From positions 722,496 to 786,495 of the forward strand of contig VZRG01000187.1 in assembly GCA_013397435.1 (NCBI GenBank): a stretch of DNA of 64,000 bases. Direction: 5' to 3'. The notes beneath the pieces are model-generated. The model saw only the letters and a program-made list of their open reading frames with translations. It searched no databases and was not told where the DNA came from. Below, one piece after another: positions 62,641 through 64,000 of the stretch (position 1 is the first letter of the stretch; the number at the start of each line of letters is the position of its first letter). This stretch comes from Erythrocercus mccallii. Taxonomy: Eukaryota > Chordata > Aves > Passeriformes > Dicruridae. A program made the position numbers and the translations under genes.

Positions 62641-62821
62641 CATTGTTTGTGGTGGTGCCGGTTGCGCTCGGCGGCGGCCGCGTCTGCTCCGCCCGCCCGG
62701 CCCGGGACCCCCGGGACCCCCCGGGACCCGCCGGGATCCGCCGGGATCCGCCGGGAATCCACCGGGAATCCACCGGGAAACGCCGAGAACCCGCAGCGAC
62801 CCCCCGCGACCCCCGAACCAG
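62641..62821 (+). other. Probable noncoding first exon with consensus splice donor
   Basis: Downstream of the CCAAT cluster the sequence runs to CGAACCAG|GTGAGG, a consensus splice donor with GT at 62,822. No ATG occurs in the last 150 bases before the donor, so the exon would be 5' UTR and the start codon would lie in a later exon outside this block. The exact transcription start is not visible. The gene cannot be identified from a noncoding exon. In mammals NUCB1 lies near PPP1R15A, so that neighbour could be tested, but nothing here shows it. Confidence 0.55.
62702..62790. repeat. 10-11-bp GC-rich tandem repeat in the first exon
   Basis: About eight imperfect units of CCGGGA(T/A)CCG type. 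The first units have a 10-bp period and later ones an 11-bp period (CCGGGAATCCA). The repeat lies in the probable 5' UTR, where it could form GC-rich RNA structure, and is likely variable in length. Confidence 0.9.
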
Positions 62822-62950
62822 GTGAGGCCCGCGGGGGCGGCGGGGCCGGGCCCGGGCAGCCCCCGCCGCCCTCAGGCCCCGCCGGCACGCGGGGAGGGGG
62901 TGTCGCGGGGCGCCCCCTGGCGGCCGGCCGGCGCCAGGCGGAGCGCGCCC

Positions 62951-63914
62951 AAAGTTGATTTTGTTCAGTAAGCCGTATCGTATAAAATTAACGACAGCCA
63001 ATAAAATTAGCTTACATGTTTCAACCGTAAAAGTCCAAAACAAAATAAAGCTAGTTTTAGGGAAGCTAAGAAGCTCTGCTTTGGCCCCGTTCTCTCTGGC
63101 TTGAACTGGGGCCCTTTTATCTAAAGCCCAGTGCACAAACATATAGCTTAATGTGACTAGTGTTCTTCCTTTTATTTCTTTCTCTATGGCAACCAATATG
63201 TTCTGCTCAGAAATGTTCCCCCATCAAGGAAACAAATGATCTTGAGGGAGCAGCTCTATACGGCATCTGTTCCGATGGAGCACACAGAGTTAACCCCAGT
63301 CAAAAGAGACGCTGGGCACGTCAACAAGAAGTGGAAAATGAGCGATTCTTCTCCCCCCCAAATTGAAACCTATACCTCCGTAGTTTTACAAGCCATTTTA
63401 TTGATTTGGCTATCGACCGTTTCCAAAGAAGTAACTAATTCTAGGAAATTACAATGATCACCAGCTATTGTGCATCCAAAAGAGCAGCAACAGCGGTGGC
63501 GAGGAAAAAAAAAATGCAAATAACACGGTAAAATTAAAATAAATTAAAGTCACATAATGGGATATTTAAGGTTCGGTAAAGTTTTCAGGAGCGATGTCTG
63601 GCCTGTTAATTTAATCCTACATTATTTATCACATTATTTATCACACTGACCCAAACGCTATAGAAGAGTTTCAGATCATTAGACTACACCTCTCAATTGG
63701 ATGGGATTCGGGGAAAGAGGAGAGACAGGCAAGATTGTCAAGAGATAGAAACAAAGTGAAATCTGGTCTGTAATCCTCCAGCCCCAATCTCCTTGGAGAA
63801 TAGAATGAAGGGATGTCCTGGTTAGTTTTGATTGATTATACTCTTTCTGATGGACTTTCACTACAGAGCTCTAGATGTTGTGCTTAACCGTCTGTTCCCT
63901 AGTTACAATATTAA
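62951..63914. other. AT-rich noncoding DNA, constrained-looking, no gene called
   Basis: Composition changes abruptly at 62,950 from GC-rich to AT-rich (AAAGTTGATTTTG, then TCGTATAAAATTAACGAC). The stretch is single-copy with scattered CpGs, TAAT/ATTA cores and a 12-bp tandem repeat. Two overlapping open frames at 63,160-63,457 of 68 and 73 codons have no splice support. It resembles the DNA left of the GC-rich block rather than the block itself. Confidence 0.5.
63621..63644. repeat. 12-bp tandem repeat, two copies
   Basis: ATTATTTATCAC occurs twice, identical and head to tail. Confidence 0.9.
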
Positions 63915-64000
63915 CCCTGTGCGTGCACCGCCGCTCCGCACCTTCCCCTGCCTCCCTCCCCCCGCGCCCGTCCCTCCGCCGGCAGGTGCTCGGGTCACCC
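63915..64000. promoter_or_regulatory. Left edge of CpG island 4, cut by the window end
   Basis: CpG-rich sequence begins at GTGCGTGCACCGCCGC. A long pyrimidine tract (CCTGCCTCCCTCCCCCC) leads to CCGCCGGCAG|GTGCTCGG at about 63,985, a good splice-acceptor shape, so an exon could start in the last 15 bases. It is truncated by the window and cannot be resolved. Confidence 0.4.

Noticed and set aside
1..64000. CRISPR arrays, operons, phage or plasmid functions, tRNA or rRNA genes
   Set aside because: No regularly spaced repeats, ribosome binding sites, dense coding or recognisable structural RNA was seen. The sequence is vertebrate nuclear DNA.

Overview
The window is a piece of an avian (bird) nuclear genome. 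The main evidence is several 5'-truncated CR1 LINE fragments with the typical CR1 3' end (ATCATAG/ATCACAG direct repeats followed by a GGAAGGGACC-like block), no SINE-rich background, and long AT-rich single-copy DNA. No bacterial, phage, plasmid or CRISPR organisation is visible. Nothing could be computed or searched here, so family assignments rest on motif recognition and memory.

Layout. Positions 1 to about 53,400 are AT-rich intergenic or intronic DNA. No protein-coding exon can be defended there. It holds six LINE fragments (about 8.7, 9.6, 19.9, 27.3, 27.9 and 36.9 kb), microsatellites, homopolymer tracts, a few short tandem duplications, and several stretches that look like conserved noncoding elements, judged by ATTA or octamer-like motif clusters, retained CpGs and a 14-bp hairpin. 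From about 53.4 kb to the right edge the character changes. There are CpG islands at about 54.3-55.3, 58.1-58.3, 60.8-61.4 and from 63.9 kb to the edge, separated by AT-rich DNA that again looks constrained. This layout is typical of the promoter side of a developmental regulator gene, but the gene cannot be named from what is visible. Three weak candidate exons are recorded (53,416-53,533 minus; 56,758-56,932 plus; 59,575-59,641 plus).

The clearest gene content lies in a very GC-rich block, 61,387-62,950. It starts directly after a four-base N gap and ends abruptly against AT-rich DNA. It contains the terminal exon of a plus-strand gene: splice acceptor, 47 codons, TGA, a 3' UTR with overlapping AU-rich decay elements, and an AATAAA signal. 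About 0.5 kb further on is a TATA-less, multi-CCAAT CpG promoter with a first exon ending in a consensus splice donor. The 47-residue C-terminus resembles, in its spacing of F-x-R-R, A and K-L-G, the actin-contacting C-terminal helix of the eIF2-alpha phosphatase regulatory subunit PPP1R15A (GADD34). The AU-rich 3' UTR fits a stress-induced gene. Such a compact, GC-rich gene pair is typical of a bird microchromosome and fits poorly in this AT-rich setting. A scaffolding misjoin at the N gap is therefore a leading explanation.

No new multi-gene biological system was found. The items most worth following up are the GC-rich block and its probable PPP1R15A exon, the putative conserved elements between 55 and 64 kb, the 14-bp stem hairpin at 43.85 kb, and the LINE fragment at 8.7 kb bounded by 21-bp direct repeats.
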